A DNA stretch of 13,639 nt from Candidatus Aenigmatarchaeota archaeon (GTDB lineage Archaea > Aenigmatarchaeota > Aenigmatarchaeia > QMZP01): positions 1 through 13,639 of the forward strand of contig JACQOD010000008.1 of the NCBI GenBank assembly GCA_016202725.1, given 5' to 3'. The notes beneath the pieces are model-generated. The model did not search any database and was not told where the DNA came from. It saw only the letters and a list, made by a program, of their open reading frames with translations. Below are positions 11,893 through 13,639 of this stretch, piece by piece; within the stretch, counting starts at the first letter, position 1; each line of letters opens with the position of its first letter. Both the position numbers and the translations under genes were made by a program.

Positions 11893-13639
11893 CTAGGAAT
11901 CATGATCTCTCCTTCCCTTATTCGTCAGCCGCCTCAGATGCTGCAACACGAGTTCGGGGGACTCCACAAGGGCGTTCGGTGGCGCCACCAACTGCTCCTT
12001 GTCGGGCGGAAGAACCGTTTCCACCCGCGCTGCAGCTCCCGCCCCGGGGTTTCCTATCACGTCACCATCCTCGAATTGGAACAGGCTGCATATGTCCTTC
12101 CTGGGAGGCGCGGGAGGTGGGGCCTGGCGTGCGGGAGATGGCAGGGAGATGGCCGTTTGGCGCCGGAGAGCAAACAGATCGTCGTAGAGACTGTTCGAGG
12201 CGACTCCCCGCGGGGGATCAGCTGCCTTCGTGCAGAGAGCCGCATACACCGAGAAGTCCCGATCAGTGCTGTCCAGGGCCCGGGCGATGCCGTGCCGACC
12301 CTCCACCGGCGAAAACCCCAGAGCCTCCAAGCCGCGTTCGAGCTGCCCGATCTCCCCTCGGTCAACGTAGCCGTCGGGCACCGTCAGGATGAACGACCCC
12401 CCGGGGCGCAGGACCCTGTTGGCCTCCAACACCATGCGCTTCCGGCCTCCCTCCCGAGTGCCGTAATGGAGTGCGAGGGACAAGACGGCGAGATCGAACC
12501 GGCCATCGGGGATTCCCAGGGATTGCAGGTCTTCCACGTCGCCGATAAAGGCGTCCACAGCAATGCCCCGCCTGGCTGCCTGCCGCTTCCCGTACTCGAG
12601 TTGGTAGCGATTGAGGTCCACGCAAGTGGATTTTATCCCGGTAACCCTCGTCACGATCGCCGGTCCGGATGCCAGATCGATGATTGCGGATACATCGCTC
12701 AGTGCGGGATCGAGATCTGAAATGAGAGCGCGGACGAGCCTTGCCGTCTGGCCGGAATAGGACGTTTCCCACTGGTAAGCATAGGCATCAGCGTACAGCC
12801 GTGCATTGCCTCCGATGGCAAGGTAGGAGCTGTTCCAAGACCCTCCACGACCGGTCATATGACCAATCATACGCTTAAGCATGATATGCGGGTTCATCAG
12901 GTAGTCGCGGAGCTGGGGGGTTTCCATGCCGCCGCGCTGCAGAAGCTCCCTCTGCTCGGGGGTAAGGGAGAGACCCTTGTCCACCATGCGGATGGCCCCG
13001 CGCTTCTCGAGCTCCATCATCTGGACCCCCCGGTCGATGGTCCCGTCGGCGACCAACGTGGTGGCGTGCACTGGCCGGAGCTGCCCTTTTCTCGCCACCC
13101 TGCCGAGTGCCTGATCGTTGTAGCCAGGAGAGATGTCCTGGTGGAGGCAGATGACCCGATTTGCCGCGTGCAGGTCATGACCTTCCCGGAGCGAACCCCG
13201 CGTTGCAATCATGATGCGGATTTCCGGGCAGGTCTGGAACTCCAGCCGCTGCACATCACGCGGACTAAACACTCCCGAAGGCTCCGAGGAGACGCTCCCG
13301 TCAATCCGCGCCACGCCAAAACGGCCATACCGCACAGCCAGCTCGTCTATAATGCCTTCACGGAACTGGCTGAATATGACCACCTTTCCGCCGTCAGCCA
13401 GGGCGCGTTCGACCTGCCGGTCCAACTCCCGGTAACGGGATGGATCGCCCAGGCGGCCAAAGAAGTCCTCTTCTCCGGGGAAGATTTCACGGAGCTTCTC
13501 CTGGACACTCCTGCTGCCCCTGTAGGTCCGGGGATCAACCAGGCGTGCATCGGTTGCCGCCAGCCGGAGGAGAATGTACTTTTCCGTCCCCAGAGGGCTT
13601 TCCACGATGCGGTCATACACGGCGCGCTCCTCCGGAGAC
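11893..13639 (-). CDS. SNF2-type helicase C-terminal half fused to a class I methyltransferase (partial, 5' end beyond window)
   Basis: The visible 581 residues begin inside the gene (SPEERA, then VYDRIV), a typical stretch before the C-terminal RecA domain of SNF2 helicases. That domain shows GKVVIFSQF (84-92), an IDGSVS strand, ATRGSLREGHDL (145-156) and the arginine-finger motif QALGRVARKGQLRPV (176-190). From about 290 a class I methyltransferase follows: IIDLASGP (motif I, 319-326), CVDLN (motif II), IGDVEDL, FDLAVLSLALHY (motif IV position) and VLRPGGSFILTVPD (409-422). There is no NPPY/DPPY motif, so it is not an obvious adenine or cytosine-N4 DNA methylase; the pattern is nearer the UbiE or methyltransferase-11/25 type. 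A proline-rich, charged tail ends the protein. The combination is unusual, and the N-terminal helicase half must lie to the right. It shares an operon with the 474-aa gene. Confidence 0.85.
   Translation of the reverse strand, partial: SPEERAVYDRIVESPLGTEKYILLRLAATDARLVDPRTYRGSRSVQEKLREIFPGEEDFFGRLGDPSRYRELDRQVERALADGGKVVIFSQFREGIIDELAVRYGRFGVARIDGSVSSEPSGVFSPRDVQRLEFQTCPEIRIMIATRGSLREGHDLHAANRVICLHQDISPGYNDQALGRVARKGQLRPVHATTLVADGTIDRGVQMMELEKRGAIRMVDKGLSLTPEQRELLQRGGMETPQLRDYLMNPHIMLKRMIGHMTGRGGSWNSSYLAIGGNARLYADAYAYQWETSYSGQTARLVRALISDLDPALSDVSAIIDLASGPAIVTRVTGIKSTCVDLNRYQLEYGKRQAARRGIAVDAFIGDVEDLQSLGIPDGRFDLAVLSLALHYGTREGGRKRMVLEANRVLRPGGSFILTVPDGYVDRGEIGQLERGLEALGFSPVEGRHGIARALDSTDRDFSVYAALCTKAADPPRGVASNSLYDDLFALRRQTAISLPSPARQAPPPAPPRKDICSLFQFEDGDVIGNPGAGAAARVETVLPPDKEQLVAPPNALVESPELVLQHLRRLTNKGRRDHDS

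Noticed and set aside
11230..12720. Rightward open frame of 496 codons across the ends of the helicase and 474-aa genes
   Set aside because: It runs antisense to clear methyltransferase motifs and to the operon junction; its peptide is low in structure and matches no family.
1..13639. CRISPR array
   Set aside because: No regularly spaced direct repeats are visible anywhere in the window.

Overview
The window looks like a piece of a GC-rich archaeal chromosome. The main evidence is promoter architecture. Seven genes have a TATA-like box (forms such as CCTTTTTAT, AATATATACC, GTATTTAGG, CTTTATAAG) centred about 25-27 bases before the first start codon, which implies leaderless mRNAs. Shine-Dalgarno-like sequences appear only before the internal genes of two operons. 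The metabolic genes fit an archaeon with a reduced glycolysis, possibly of the DPANN type: an LsrF-like class I aldolase and a short pyruvate kinase. I cannot assign a lineage from this sequence alone.

Left part (1-5,300), compact and mostly metabolic. A leftward gene is cut by the window edge (1-81). It is divergent from a HicB-like antitoxin (110-319), which is followed by a frameshifted hicA toxin remnant (324-540). Next come a leftward zinc alcohol dehydrogenase (551-1546) and a rightward class II aldolase/adducin-family protein (1617-2306), which share a 27-bp palindromic divergent promoter. After them are a leftward LsrF-like aldolase (2502-3323), a leftward pyruvate kinase without its C-terminal domain (3507-4529), and a small rightward CxxC thioredoxin-like protein (4738-5004). 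The last one meets, stop codon to stop codon, a leftward 89-aa protein of unknown function (5005-5274).

Right part (about 5,300-13,639), an accessory island of mostly unrecognised genes. A leftward two-gene operon encodes a 643-aa protein (new N-terminal domain, coiled coil, likely C-terminal winged helix) and a 477-aa protein with a polyglycine linker; their reading frames overlap by 8 bases. Upstream is a 460-bp non-coding stretch with two adjacent imperfect inverted-repeat elements, each flanked by TTA, which may be MITEs. Next is a divergent pair of 158-aa proteins that I judge to be paralogues, sharing one palindromic TATA box. The last is a leftward operon of a SNF2-type helicase C-terminal half fused to a class I methyltransferase (cut by the window edge) and an unrecognised 474-aa protein.

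The two operons of the right part, the divergent paralogues and the flanking repeat elements have the look of a mobile, defence or replication island. An 11-base promoter core, GGCTTATAAAG, occurs at both the 643-aa operon and the paralogue pair, so these may be co-regulated. The 89-aa protein at 5,005-5,274 weakly resembles the N-terminal domain of the 643-aa protein, which may tie it to the island. The function of the set is not known to me.
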